From: Mytilus edulis
Lineage: Eukaryota; Mollusca; Bivalvia; Mytilida; Mytilidae
Assembly (NCBI RefSeq): GCF_963676685.1
Contig: NC_092345.1
Coordinates: 74,823,960-74,887,959 of the forward strand
Direction: 5' to 3'
Length of the DNA: 64,000 nt
Every line of letters begins with the position of its first letter. The first letter of the stretch is position 1. Position numbers and translations under genes: made by a program. This document shows, in pieces, positions 12,345 through 24,808 of this stretch. The notes below the pieces were generated by a model. That model saw nothing but the letters and a program-made list of their open reading frames with translations. It was not told the DNA's origin and searched no databases.

Positions 12345-12540
12345 TCCCTCATGCAAAGCTCTGATTCCCTTCACGGATTTGGCTATACTTTTTGGACCTT
12401 TTGGATTATAGCTCTTCATCTTTTATATAAGCTTTGGATTTCAAATATTTTGGCCACGAGCATCACTGAAGAGACATGTATTGTCGAAATGCGCATCTGG
12501 TGCAAGAAAATTGATACCGTTAATTTTATTATGCATGGTA
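12345..12540 (+). repeat. Dispersed hammerhead-bearing repeat, single copy
   Basis: Begins 'ccctcatgcaaagctctgat', contains 'tatactttttggaccttttg' and ends just after the hammerhead motif at 12458-12505. I recognise this as a frequent mussel repeat. Related but diverged sequence lies at 57300-57370 and 58040-58115. Confidence 0.65.
12458..12505 (+). ncRNA. Type I hammerhead ribozyme motif
   Basis: CTGAAGA at 12466-12472, stem II GACA-TGTAT-TGTC at 12473-12485, GAAA at 12486-12489, then ATGCGCAT (the last A of GAAA through position 12496) and C at 12497, the predicted cleavage point. TGGTGC after the cut pairs with GCATCA before the core (one G-U) as stem I. All core bases fit the consensus, and stem III is again an 8-nt palindrome. 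Confidence 0.75.
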
Positions 12541-14849
12541 AAAAAATTTGAAGAAAATAACTGATTAATATTTCGTATCGATTAATATAATGTTCCTGAA
12601 TATTTCATTTATAAATATCCTGTTAATAAATAACCGTCTGAAATGTTGACACATTTCCATTGAGTGGTGTGTTGTAATAGTGATGTATACTGTTCGGGAC
12701 GTAACTTGTCAAAACTATCAACATTATTGGGCATCAATTAGAATTTATATACAAGGCATTGGATATCGCAAAAAAATAGACTATTTTTTATATTTAAGGT
12801 GGTTTTTTGTTACTTACCGTAAACAAAGTTGGGTTCGCTATGCATTAGTGTTCCGACGTAAGCAACATAAATAATATTCAACACATCAAAGAACATTTCT
12901 ACAGGATACTGAAGTTATTTACAGACACAGCACTTTTTTATCTCCAAAAATAGATCAAAATGCATAGAAACTTGAAACTATGGGATATAAATTACTAATG
13001 TTGATGAAATTAGTGCACAAACATTTAGATAGATTCATATAAAGGTATTGATAAAAGAGAGAGAAGTTACCACAGAGGCAATTATTAAGTCGTCACAAGT
13101 GCAATACAAACAAGCGCTAGTATGACCAAAAAGAATTAAAAACAACAAAAAGAAACATCACACAAACAAACAATAGATTTAACAACACCATCAACCAGGT
13201 CAAACTTTTTGTGTTCGTCGATCAACACGGTACGGGTGATATGTAAATACCAGGCGTCAGTCTGTAAGTGGTTTTTATCACAGGTTTGTATCAGTTATAT
13301 CTCAGAAAGTTTGAACATCAGTGCCAAAACTATTTGTAAAGGAGGCATACACCTTGGCAATATAAATTATATGGAACATTGCAAGCACTCTTTTATCTCG
13401 TTATTTGTAGGATTATCTAAATGTCTATATTATCGGTTCCGATATTAGTGCTGATTAAAAATGCTAAAAGGAGTTATGTTCCTTCAAAAGAAAATTGCAT
13501 AGTGAACAATTCATGTCAGATATTTATGAAATTTATATTGGAAATGTCGAATGCTAGTTCGAAAATCAGCGCCGCTCAAATATGTTTAAGAGCTCTTAGG
13601 AAATATATGTTTATAACATTATTTTGTATAAAGTGCAATGAAAACCCTCTCCACACCTACATTTCTTGTAATGTAGTATTGCAATGTACTTATCTATACT
13701 ACAAAAGAAAGCCCGGATATCGATTTATTTTATTTTCATCTGACTTAGGCGGGATTTTTTCCCATTTTGACCCCTTTCCGAAATGTCAACGGAATTTCCG
13801 TAGCTCATTAACCGCGAGGAGACGTTTATTAAAAATTGAATGATGGACAGTCTGCGGGCTGAATGCTTCTTACTACCTGATTGGAAGATATTACTGAGAC
13901 GTGAATAATTAAAGATCGTTGATTGGTTGGGACAATCCAGACCTAGTAAATGTCTTTCAATCCCGTAGAGTATCGGATTTTTCCTCTCTATTTTAGCAAT
14001 TAGATTTTGCCTGGTCGTTAACATGCATATTGGTACACGGGTAACTTTTATCTATGAATAGCCGAATCTCCTGGAGTTTTGTAAATACACACAACATTAA
14101 CCGATTTAATACTTTATAACGTATGTCCTCACGTGTGTGGTAAATTTGTTGATTGATATGCAAGCTAGGCTATTCTGAATGAATTAATCTTCAAAGCGAG
14201 AACACATTCCATTTTCATCAGCTAAGAGACGGCTAGCTTTAAAAAAAAAAAGCTATTACTTGTACGGTTATTGAGCTAAAAGATGAAAAGAAAATGAAAA
14301 ATCACATTTTGCCACACTTTTCTAATGGTATATAATACTTGTATTTTCAAACAGAGATGAATGGGTCTATTGAATGATGTTTCTCATTTTCATTTCTTTA
14401 AAATTTTAAAGATTTGAATTTAAAATGAACTTTACCGTTTCAAAATCCTAACTGTGTCCACACTCTTTATATCAACACTTGTTCAATTTTACTGCGATTT
14501 TGCGGACATCTTTTAGTAAGAATAATACCAGAATGGTTTAGGGTGGGTTCTAAATTATGCGCTATTTTTTTTTTTAAGAAGTTACATGTATGTCTCTCAA
14601 ATGCAATTTATATTTGAATTTGCCTATTAAGCACTGCTCTCAATTGGTCTATTATCCAATTAATATCAACGGCTTGTCACGATCAGCATGGTCTAGAAAG
14701 AGAGCAGACTTATGACCCCTTGAAAAAGAAAAAAAATTACATTATTAGCTTTAATATTTAGTGTATATTTTGTGTGTCGATCTGATGATGAGTCTAACCT
14801 TTTGAGCTATTTTTGTAGTTTGTTCTGATGTTGTCCTGTTACATCATGT
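12541..14849. other. No gene recognised
   Basis: Mixed AT-rich sequence with slightly GC-richer patches near 13740-13960. Overlapping open frames at 13209-13843 have no recognisable motif or splice context. No repeat structure seen. Confidence 0.35.
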
Positions 14850-15150
14850 TCAGTGGCAAGGGGAGGGTTGTGGGTCTCACATTTGTATAACCCCTCCACA
14901 ATCTTCATGTGCCTTTACAAGACTTTAATTCAGTACTTTTTGTTGGTTGCCCCCAGGCATAGCTATTTATTGCTTTTAGTGTTTATTTGGGTCTTTTTGG
15001 GGTTTTCTTTTATTGTCATGATGTGCCCTTTTATAGCTAACTAGTGGGTTGGGTTTGCTAATTGTTGAATACCGTAAGGTGACCATTTGTTGTTTTTATA
15101 TCATCGTACTTTTGTATATGGTGGTTGACAATCGTAACACATCTTCTTAT
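14850..15150 (+). repeat. Dispersed mussel repeat (3' module)
   Basis: Contains 'tatagctaactagtgggttg', 'gttgaataccgtaaggtgac' and 'ggttgacaatcgtaacacat'. The same module in other versions is at 50200-50320 and 59780-60010 ('gttgaaggccgtac', 'gagagttgtctcattggc'). The open frame inside is repeat-borne. Confidence 0.6.
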
Positions 15151-15409
15151 CTTTATTTGAATAAAACAATGTAAAGTCTAACTGTGAAAATGTTGAATAA
15201 TGAATGATTTAACAATACATCGTCAAAAAGTTTTTAATGATAATTATCATAATTTTTTAAATTACAAAACAAAAATTAAGTTGTAAATGTAAATTTTCAT
15301 ATGTCATTTTTTTATAATGAAAAGTCCAAAACTCGAGCTTGTAACTGTTTAATTATAATCAGTTTATTCAAATTCTATTCATTTTGTTTGTTTTGGTCGA
15401 ACATCATTA

Positions 15410-16688
15410 GGGGACGACCATTTGATATTCTGGGTGGGGGGGGGGGGGGGGGGGCAAGAGGATTTTGAAAATAAATAACTCAGCCTTGATAATAACAAAA
15501 ATAAATGGTTTGTTCTGTGGTAGTTTGAAAATAAATTACCTGACTTGCAATGGATTGAAAATAAATAACTCAGCAGGTCTAATCGAAAGTATGAGATGGC
15601 ACCAGATTCTTCATAAATTCATCTTTTTTCCAAAAAAAATCGGCTTCGGCAAACACTGCCCAAATTGTTTAATAATAAAAGTATAAATATTATTTAAATG
15701 TACTTGAAATGTCTGTAAATTGGCTTCATTTAACTTGAGGCATGTTTTCTCAGCAACACTTACCTCACTTTTATTTAACAGGGCCGTAACTACATTGAGG
15801 CAAATGCCTCATGTAGAAAATTTCAAAACCAAACGCTTGTCTCCATATCAAATTGTTTTCACGTCGAGTGCCTTGCAAGAAGCAAATTCTGTTCTCCCTA
15901 AGACATAGCCCCTGATTTTTCGGGATCAATGTTTCTTATTTATTTGTCTTTTGTTCATTGATTGTCCTTCTGTATTCTGTTAGTGTTGCATTCCTTTTGT
16001 AATTTAGTAATTTTCTTATTAACTTGATCATGAGTTTAAAAAACAGAAGCCCCAGACTTCAACTATGTGAATAACATTTTTGCTTTATCATTCATATTGG
16101 TCTATTGATGTTGTCCCTAAAAACTTAAGTCTTACACTGAATGTATACATTTTGCTTTGAGACCAAAAATAAGAAAGGGTCTGGGGAACACCCAGAAAGC
16201 ATGATTTTGCATCATTTCTTCTAAAGCTTCTTGTGCCTTCAGTGGCTCCAAAACCCTTAAAAAAAATTGACTCGCTCCGCTCGGCGTACCATGTTTTGCC
16301 AATACTTTTAAAATAAGCTAGATACAATCAATCTTTAATATAGTGTCTGGAAGCAATACATGTATATGCAGTTAGGAATATGGAAGATTCATTTCTGCAG
16401 AGGATGATGATTAATTCTGATTAAATGGTACATGATGACTTAACTATACAGTCATGTATTATTTATCATTTATAAAGAAATAATTTAAAAATGGTATTTT
16501 CGAATATTATAATATAGTTGTGAAAATAAATAATCCGTCCCTTGCTTTAATGAAAATGAAAAATCTTGCTTCAATAGTGCAAAAAATAGAAACCATGCCC
16601 TCTTAGTTTACAAAAATAAATAACCGATCCAAAACAAATCCTCCTGCCCCCTCCCCTCCTCCCCCCAGAATACCAAATGGTCGTCCCC
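15410..16688. mobile_element. PIF/Harbinger-like TIR element, 1.28 kb
   Basis: Left end GGGGACGACCATTTGATATT at 15410 and right end (reverse complement) GGGGACGACCATTTGGTATT ending at 16688. It is flanked by TTA on both sides (15407-15409, 16689-16691). A TWA target duplication and GGG-starting termini are typical of PIF/Harbinger elements. A 19-nt poly-G run sits just inside the left TIR and a C-rich tract inside the right one. The interior repeats 'gaaaataaataactcagc'. I found no transposase, so it is probably non-autonomous. Confidence 0.8.
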
Positions 16689-17039
16689 TTAAAGTCGAAA
16701 AAAGGTTTAATGGCTAAAACTTATAATTAATTAGTCATTCTATACTGCAGATTTCAAAAAAGACTGTTTTAACTTAGGTATGATCAATAAAAGAATGGGT
16801 CCTCCTGGATAATTAATCGTTTTAGATTATAAAAGATTGTTGCTAATTTCATTTTATGTTCTCAAAAGTAAAAACAATGTCACGTCATTGGCTCGGTTTC
16901 CATTACTTAGATCATAACTTTTTTAGTACATGTACACTTTTGAAAATATTACTCAGAGTGCCAAGATCTAAAATAATAATTTATGTTGATCTTACATATA
17001 AATTTCTCACTTTCCCAATAAGATTTTCTGAATTGTTAT

Positions 17040-17500
17040 GCCCCACCTACGATAGTAGAGGGGCATTATGTTTTCTGGTCTGTGCGTTCGTCCGTCCGTC
17101 CGTATGTCTGTCTGTCCCGCTTCAGGTTAAAGTTTTTGGTCGAGGTAGATTTTGATGAAGCTGAAGTACAATCAGCTTGAAACTTAATACACTTGTTGCT
17201 TGTGATATGATCTTTCTAATTTTAAAGCCAAATTAGACTTTTGACCCCAATTTCACGGTCCACTGGACATAGAAAATGAAAGTGCGAGTTTCAGGTTAAA
17301 GTTTTTGGTCAAGGTAGTTTTGCTGAAGTTGAAATCCAATCAACTTGAAACTTAGTACACAAAGTCATGTTCCCTATGGTTTGATCTTTCTAAATTTGAT
17401 GCCGAATTAGATTTTTTTTACCCAATTTCACGGTCCATTGAACATGGAAAATGATAGTGTAAGTGGGGCAGCCGAGTACTTTGGACACATTCTTGTTTTG
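17040..17500 (+). repeat. Dispersed molluscan repeat, full-looking copy
   Basis: Starts 'ccccacctacgatagtagag', has a CGTTCGTCCGTCCGTCCG run, and ends 'actttggacacattcttg'. The body holds two diverged copies of one block: 'caggttaaagtttttggtc' at about 17123 and 17292, and 'aatttcacggtccactggac' / 'aatttcacggtccattgaac'. Confidence 0.75.
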
Positions 17501-18023
17501 TTATCTATTATATATCTGCAGTTACACTCATCTTTCTAGCAATCAAATCCGAAAGTTATTTGCATTATAATAGTCCGTTGGTCTTTAGTGCTGTCTTTAT
17601 TGACGTTTCATTGGCAACCATACCACATGACATTTAAATAACAATTAACACCCTATCAACAGTTTGACGTCAATAGGGGTGATAATTATAAGTGGTAAAT
17701 AGTGAAAAACCTAATCAGTTATTTTAGACAATTGAAAGTGCTTCGACTTCAGAATTTTTAGATAGGTGTTGTATAATGGACATCAGTATTTAAAATGAGG
17801 TTAACTATCTTGACCTCTAGGTATCTTTAGATTTGTGAAGTGTCTACATTGACCTATGCAAAACATTCCAATCCTACACTATAAACTTCAAATGGAATCT
17901 AAAAAAGTTAAGCTGATAATTGTTTCAAAAAGTCAAAAAGCCATTGTTACTGCAATAATTATAATATAATTGAAAATCTTTATAGTTGCTGATTAGTTAT
18001 TCACCGGATTTGTTATCTCATAA
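17501..18023. other. No gene recognised; short repeat tail
   Basis: 'gtttcattggcaaccatacc' at about 17607 resembles the end of the 14.85-kb repeat family. The rest is anonymous AT-rich sequence. Confidence 0.35.
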
Positions 18024-18260
18024 GCAACACGACGGGTGCCACATGTGGAGCATGATCTGCTTACCCTCCCGGAGCACCTGATATCACCCCTAGTTTTTGT
18101 TGAGGTTCGTGTTGTTTATTCTTTAGTTTTCTATGTTGTGCCATGCGTACTATTGTTTGTCTGTTTGTTCTTTTTATTTTTGGCAATGGCGTTGTCAGTT
18201 TTTTTTCGATTTATGAGTTTGACTGTCCCTCTGGGATCTTTCGTCCCTCTGTTATGAATA
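18024..18260 (+). repeat. Dispersed repeat Q
   Basis: Runs from 'gcaacacgacgggtgccaca' through 'tgtggagcatgatctgctta' and 'tttatgagtttgactgtccc' to 'gggatctttcgtccctct'. Other copies are at 30725-30970 and 39350-39600 (plus) and 53940-54200 and 58365-58620 (minus). Its internal open frame is shared by several copies and is not a gene. Confidence 0.8.
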
Positions 18261-19142
18261 AATGGAGATATGGGGTAAACGTTAAAGACTCAAAAAGGAA
18301 ACAAGACAATAAAATCTAAAAACTTGAATCCACTTTTGTAGAAGAATATGGGGAAAATGATGTTAGATTAGAGACATTTATAATTTTTCTGTAAAATAGA
18401 AACAACTATTGGTTTGTTCATTTTTATTGTTTTATTCAATGGCATTCGTTTTCAAATACTTCAGACTAAAGATATAAGAGAAGGAAAAAAAATGCAATTG
18501 ATTTTTTATAGTTAACCTTTTAAAGATTCATACTCTAAAAAAATCGGAAAAGTAAAATTTATAGTGAGTGCATTGACATATTTATTGTTGTTGTCTTCGA
18601 AGTGAAAGAATGAGTTTTCAATAATAGTAAAACTGCCTCAGTTGTCTCATGGTTGTGTGTTCACAAATTCGGATGGTCTTTGTTTGAATTCATAACCTGG
18701 ACAAATCACATAGACTTGCAACTGCTGCTTCTTCAAGACAAAAAGAGAAGTTTACCTGTCGAAATATTGAATATCCGATGTCAGATACGTCTGTAATATG
18801 AAAATACAAATGTAATCTATTCTGGTAATTTGTACGCTTATCTACCAAATTTGAACCGTATAACGCACTGCTTCCAGGTGACAAACCACCAATTCACCCA
18901 TTTAAAGGAGTAGGTTCACTAACTATGGAAATCGGCCTCATATTTTCATAAAAAATAAACAGCCTTTAAAAACAAAAACTGAGTGGTATTTTATTAGGAC
19001 CCATCCCACCCTTTCGTAAAATGGTAGTCTTGAATTACTGTCTTGCGTGCGTTTTGTAGAAATCACCCCAATTCAAATCAACATATGGTCAAAAACGGCA
19101 AATATTATCGATTTTTGCCTGTATTCCTTCAAATTGCGATAT

Positions 19143-19239
19143 GAGCGCAGCCGTCGACAACTCTGAGTTTTCAACTACACAGTCTCAATAATATTTAATT
19201 TAATCCAGCTAAATACCGAGGTTGTCGAGGACTGCGCTC
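19143..19239. repeat. Inverted repeat with 22-bp arms
   Basis: 'gagcgcagccgtcgacaact' pairs with 'ggttgtcgaggactgcgctc' at 19220-19239, with two or three mismatches and about 54 bp between arms. It sits just upstream of the LINE ORF1-like frame, inside the outer element. Confidence 0.6.
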
Positions 19240-19291
19240 TATGTTTTAAACTAATTAATCTGGCAAGCGATTTCCATGAATCCCGTAGTGT

Positions 19292-19783
19292 ATGGCAAAA
19301 TGGCGACGTCTTGATAATCCTATCTCTTCCACACATATAATAAACAAGCTAAATATAAACATAGACCTGAATGACATAGGAAGGTCACATGTTATAGGCA
19401 AGGCAAGAAAAGGCAGGTCCCAAGTTATAGTCAGGTTCATATCATATAGAATGAAACATTTGGTGTACAGCAATAAAAAGGAACTAAAGGGTGACACAAA
19501 TGGTATTTTTATAACCGAAAACCTATCACAATATAGAACAGAACTAGTAAAAAGCCTGGCCGATATGAAAACTAAAAATCAAATCAGTGCTTACTGGACT
19601 GCCGACGGTCGAATATTCGCTAAAAAATCTGAAAGCAGTAGAAAACTAATTATACAGAATTGGCAGGACGTTGGTGATCTTAGACCTCCATTTAAAAGGC
19701 CTGCTGCTTATGGCAATCATCCTGACAATCATCCTGTCAATCAGCCAGACAGTGCAAACCAGCAATCAGAAGATCATGATTGA
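19292..19783 (+). pseudogene. LINE ORF1-like RNA-binding protein, N-terminally truncated
   Basis: A 163-codon frame. About residues 33-110 resemble the C-terminal part of LINE ORF1 proteins: RSQVIVRFISYRMKHLVY (RNA-binding basic patch), then KKELKG, ITENLSQYRTELVKS, and YWTADGRIFAKK. Such proteins coat the element RNA for retrotransposition. An in-frame TAG lies 6-4 nt before the ATG, and the usual N-terminal coiled coil or zinc finger is missing, so this is a relic. The tail repeats HPDNHPVNQPD. Confidence 0.65.
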
Positions 19784-20030
19784 TTGGAGACAGTTACAAA
19801 AACTGATTTATTCTAGCTTTAAAAGTTGTTATCTTATCAACAAAAGTTTAAAAAATGTTTACCAATACTTCATAACCTTTAGACATTGTTTGTTTGTTAT
19901 ATGTGGGTTTTTTGTGTGTTATTTTTTTTTTTTTTTTTTTATGTTTGATTTAATTATTTTCATGTTGAGTTCATTTTGTTCTGTTTTGTTCTGTTTTCCA
20001 CCCTGTTATATATGCTCTAATAACGGTTAA

Positions 20031-21264
20031 TTCAGTTACACTTTATAACGGTATAGCTGATTTTCTTCTAGTTGTTCTGATAGCCAAAATACAACCAAAG
20101 TCTGTAATTCAATAATAAAAAAAAAAATCCCCAAAATATTTTTTTTTTCTTTCCACATCATGTCAACTATATAAAGTTGGCTAAGTAGTAGAATGTTCGT
20201 ACATATCGTAAGATCTTTTCAACAGTTGATAAAATTACCGTTTCTCGATCACTCAAAATAAAAACAAAAAGCAGTGTAAATGTGGCATTCTATAGTGAAC
20301 GTACACATGTTCTGTTCTTCTTTCGACAACTTTGCTTATAATCATATCAGCTTAATTGTACATTTTTTATAGCTTGTATTTAAATAAATCTATTAACGAA
20401 AAATGTCGATTTCGATCAAAAGAAGTTTTCAAAAATATAATAAAAGTCAAACAGACCGCCCTTGCCTAACACAAACACGCACCAACAAAATATTATAGTA
20501 AGAAATAATTGAATACATGTAAATGTACAAATATATTCTCCGTGTATATAATTTTGTTTGTAAAAAAAGGTATCTTTTTGTTTTAATTAAACACTATTGG
20601 GGGGAAAAAAACAGGAGATACTGATTAAATTCTTTACAAAATAGTATTGTATTCACACACAATTGTACATAATATTTATATTTGATTTATATATATATAT
20701 ATACATATCATGTAAAACTGTATACTCAAGTTGCAAGTATATGAAGTGTTTAATACTATTACTATATTGGTAGGCATTCGTCTTTAAACCAACTCTATGT
20801 TTGGACCTTATAGCTCATACAATTCGTCTTTCAAATATAGTGGCTAGATCACGGTTCACACTGATTTATAAAAATAGTAAAAGTTAAGAAAAATCCCATT
20901 TTATCATCCAATATGACTCCAGGTATCCTTCTGATAACCGTTTGTTTTTCCGTCACCTTTATTTTTTATTTTTCTTGTTTTATATTTACCTTCTCCATTT
21001 TTTCTGATGATGATGTGTGCAAGTTACCATGTGAAAAATGCCGTTGGCTGTCGTTATACTTAATTTCTGTACCCCCTAAACAATATGGGAGTCAGCATTG
21101 AGGATTACAGGGCAGCCATTGGCTTATTTCATTGTACATGTAGCAAGAGGAAAAGTAGTACTTATATTAATTATAACTATTATACTTATTTAGAAATACT
21201 AAAAATTAACTTACATTGCTCCTTCTATGTTTTTTCACTAGCTTGTATACAGTCTATAAATCCC
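20031..21264. other. LINE spacer, no separate gene seen
   Basis: AT-rich with poly-A/poly-T runs and a short (TA)n near 20690. It lies between the ORF1-like and ORF2 frames; a 1.4-kb gap is long for a LINE and may include further old insertions that I cannot delimit. Confidence 0.4.
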
Positions 21265-24200
21265 AAGATTGACATTATCTTTCTGTTGTTTGTGCTTCAT
21301 TTTAGGGAGCTACCATTTGATTTTTATGGGGGGGCTAGGATGAAAAATTTTGTCCTGCATTTTTTTTTAGCTGTAATCTCTGTCCTGCCTTTTTATTTTT
21401 CACTCTGTTCGGTCCTGCCTTTTTTTTTTAGTTTATCCTGACTTTTTTTTACCTAAATTGTCGTCCTGACTTTTTTTTTTTTGCAAGTGTCTCATCCTGC
21501 CTTTTTTTTTTACTCAAAACTTCTGTCCTGCCTATTTTTTTCAAATTTCATCCTAGCCCCCCCATAAAAATCAAATGGTAGCTCCCTTATTCTTCTTGTC
21601 GGAAATATTGAACCAAACCCTGGTCCAGATGAAAATAACATATCGAGTACACCCTCTAGTGTCAGATTTAGTGAAATCGATAAATCCATATCAATATGTA
21701 ATTTAAATATTCGTAGTATTAGAAACAAATTAGAATTCTTAAATAATTTCACTGACGAATTTGATGTCCTGGCTGTAACAGAAACACATTTAGATCCTAG
21801 TGTATCTGAAGATCAATTAAAACTAGATTCCTTCAATAACATTATAAGGAAAGATCGAAACAACTTTGGTGGTGGATTAATGATATATGTGAAAGATGAT
21901 ATCGGTATCGTCCGAAAAAGCGAACTAGAAAATCCATTTGATGAAACACTTTGGGTTGAAATACGAGCCAAAGGTCAAAACTTCCTTCTTTGTCACTCAT
22001 ATCGTCCACCGAATGCGGACACTGACTTCTGGGCACGATTAAATCATGCAATAGAAACTGCCTTTCAATTTAACGAAAATATAGTGATTACTGGTGATCT
22101 AAATTCTGATCTCTTTAATGTCAATAATAATAAACTTATTGACACTATGGACTTGTTCAATCTAAGAAATGTAATTGATAAAGCAACAAGAGTTACTGAT
22201 AAAAGTAGTACACTCTTAGATCCCATAATAATAAGTGACTGTATGTCATATTATCTATCAGATGTTTTAGATATTCCCTCAAATATTAGTGATCACAATG
22301 CAGCAGTAATATTTCTTGAGTGTCCCTCATCAATGTCACGTACTTTTAAAAGAGAAGTGTGGATATATGATAAAATGGATAAAGATAAATTTTTGAAAAA
22401 AATGAATGAAACAGATTGGTATGCACTTCTTCCCGATGACAAGGATGTTAATGAATTATGTGAAATATTTACTGTAACTTTTCTGAACATTGCAAGGGAG
22501 TGCATACCTACTAAACAAGTAACTATACGAAAAAACGACAAACCATGGTTCAATAGCGAGCTTAGGAGAGAAATACGGACTAGAGATCGATTACGAAAAA
22601 AGGCTTTTAAATCTAAAAAACAATCTGATATTTTGAAGTACAAGCGACAGAGAAATAGGGTCAATAATATGAAAAAAGTTGCTAAAGAAAAATTTGAAAG
22701 TAATTTAGACCACATCATTCTAAATAATGTATCGAATACAAAAACTTATTGGAAAATTATGAAAATGTTAATCAAATCTAACAATGGATCAAATAACATC
22801 CCCCCACTCCAAAATATTATAAATACCGAAAAAATAGACGAAATAGCATATAAAGATGAAGAAAAATGTGAGCTTTTGAACAAGTATTTTAATTTAATCT
22901 CCAAATTAAATGAAGAAAATATCAACTTACCACAATTTGAAACTAAATCTAACAATAAAATTTGTGACATACATGTCACTATTCAAGAAATTATAGATAA
23001 TTATGATTAATATTCTTGATCCAAATAAAGCCTCGGGACCAGATGTGATTAGCCACAGGATGCTCAAGATTTGTCCAGATAAAGTTGCAATACCTCTTCA
23101 AATTATATTCAATAAGTCCCTTAGTCAATGTATATATCCAACCAGCTGGAAAATTGCAAATGTAATAGCTATTTTCAAAAAGGGGGACTCTTCTTTGCCA
23201 TCTAATTACAGACCAATATCTTTAATTAGCTGCGTGGGGAAAGTTATGGAACGAGTTGTGTTTAAACATGTATATAATCATCTATTTAATAACAAACTAA
23301 TTTATGAATACCAATCAGGTTTTTTGCCTAAACATTCAACAGTGCATCAATTAATAGAAATCTATGATTGTATTTTAAATGCACTAGAAACAAAAGAAAT
23401 TTGCTGTTTTGTTTTTTGTGATTTTTCGAAGGCCTTTGACAAAGTTTGGCATATTGGCTTACTACATAAAATGAAAGCATATGGCATTGAGGGAAATCTT
23501 TTAAATTGGTTCACTAGCTACCTATATCAAAGAAAACAAAAGGTTATCATTAATGAATCATCCTCTACTTTTTGCAATGTTTCTATTAACGATATTGCTG
23601 AACAGTTAACTTCTTTATGCAGACTATTTGCAGATGACACTTCATTCAGTTACTCGGGTCATGACGAGGAACTTATACAGTCAGTTGTTAGTCGTGACCT
23701 GAGACAGCTGGATGAATGGTCAAGAAAGTGGCTTATGTCTTTCAATCCTGAAAAAACAGAAATTATGATGTTTTCAAATAATGAGATACAAAACCTTAAT
23801 TTTACTATGAACAACAAAGAAATACCAATTGTGCGATCTCATAAGCATCTAGGGGTTACATTTAGAAGTGACGCAAAATGGAACAACCATGTTGAAAATA
23901 TATTAAATAGTGTTAAAAAACATCTGAATATACTGCGAAAACTCAAATATCAACTTAGCCGACAAAATTTGGAAAAATTATATCTAGTATTTATTAGACC
24001 AATTTTTGAATATGCAACTGAAGTATGGGACAATTGTGGAAAAGGTTATTCAATTAAACTAGAACAGCTACAACTTGAAGCTGCACGAATTGTAACAGGT
24101 TTGCCTGTTTACACACACTCTGAGACTGTCTTAAAAGAGGTTGGTTGGGAAACTTTAGAGGAACGAAGAAAAAGAAGAAAACTACAATTATTTTATAAAA

Positions 24201-24808
24201 TTCAGAATAATAATGCCCCTGAATATTTATGTAACCTTGTGCCCCCTAAAATTCAAAGTACAACACAATATCCCTTGCGAAATGGACAAGATATCATTTT
24301 ACCATTTTGCAGGCTGACTCTAACTTCCCAATCCTTTATCCCATCAACAATTAAACTTTGGAATAATTTGAACATAGCAGTTCGAAATGTAGACTCGTTA
24401 TCAAAATTCAAAGTAGAACTAAAAAACTACGACATTCGAAATGAGAATCAATCTAACTTAAAACATTATTTATATGGTCCAAGAAAATTGAACATAATAT
24501 TAACCCAATTTAGATGTTCGGCATCGTTCTTGAATTGTGACTTGTTTAGAGCTAACATTATATCTGATCCAACATGTAAATGTGGTTTAGATATTGAGGA
24601 CATGCACCATTTTTTCTTTGATTGTCCTTTCTATCTAAATGAAAGGGCTATTCTGTTTAATGGTCTCAGCTGGCTTCCCGAAGGCTGCGATTTGGACTTA
24701 ACACTACTGGTTTTTGGAAGAGACACTCTTTCCTATGATCAAAATGTGCAAATTGTTAAACAAGTATTCAATTTTATAAAGAGATCAAAACGATTCCTCG
24801 TAGTATAG
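21265..24808 (+). pseudogene. LINE ORF2: endonuclease plus reverse transcriptase, broken
   Basis: The N-terminus reads ...ILLVGNIEPNPGPDEN across the nested MITE at 21305-21586. The endonuclease (to about 22330) shows NLNIRSIRNKLEF, VTETHLD, the GGGL block, HSYRPPN, ITGDLNSDL and SDHNA, the expected AP-endonuclease motif order. The first frame ends at 23010 and the next overlaps it from 23003: a frameshift just before KASGPD. The RT shows FKKGDSSLPSNYRPISL, FSKAFDKVW (motif A) and FADDTSF (motif C). Between CNVS and INDIAEQ the block carrying the Pro-Gln-Gly motif B is absent, an in-frame deletion of about 16 codons. The C-terminus has a Cys/His segment (CKCG...HHFFFDC). It would nick target DNA and prime reverse transcription if intact; here it cannot be active. 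Confidence 0.85.
21305..21586. mobile_element. 282-bp MITE inside LINE ORF2
   Basis: Terminal repeats of about 38 bp are perfect or nearly so: GGGAGCTACCATTTGATTTT at the left and its reverse complement at the right, continuing into a G7/C7 run and CTAGGATGA. TTA flanks both sides (21302-21304, 21587-21589). The interior is T-rich with repeated 'tcctgccttttt'. The ends resemble those of the 15.4-kb element, so both probably belong to one PIF/Harbinger-like group. Confidence 0.88.

Noticed and set aside
13421..13843. 140-codon open frame, overlapping others on both strands
   Set aside because: No recognisable domain, and several overlapping frames in the same place suggest chance openness.
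18036..18257. Open frame starting MPHVEH, with relatives at 30737-30979 and 39363-39608
   Set aside because: It recurs wherever repeat Q occurs, with frame breaks in some copies; repeat-borne, not a gene family.
21085..21441. 118-codon frame running into poly-T
   Set aside because: Half of it is MITE sequence; no protein-like content.
22293..22718. 141-codon minus-strand frame
   Set aside because: Antisense shadow of the LINE ORF2.
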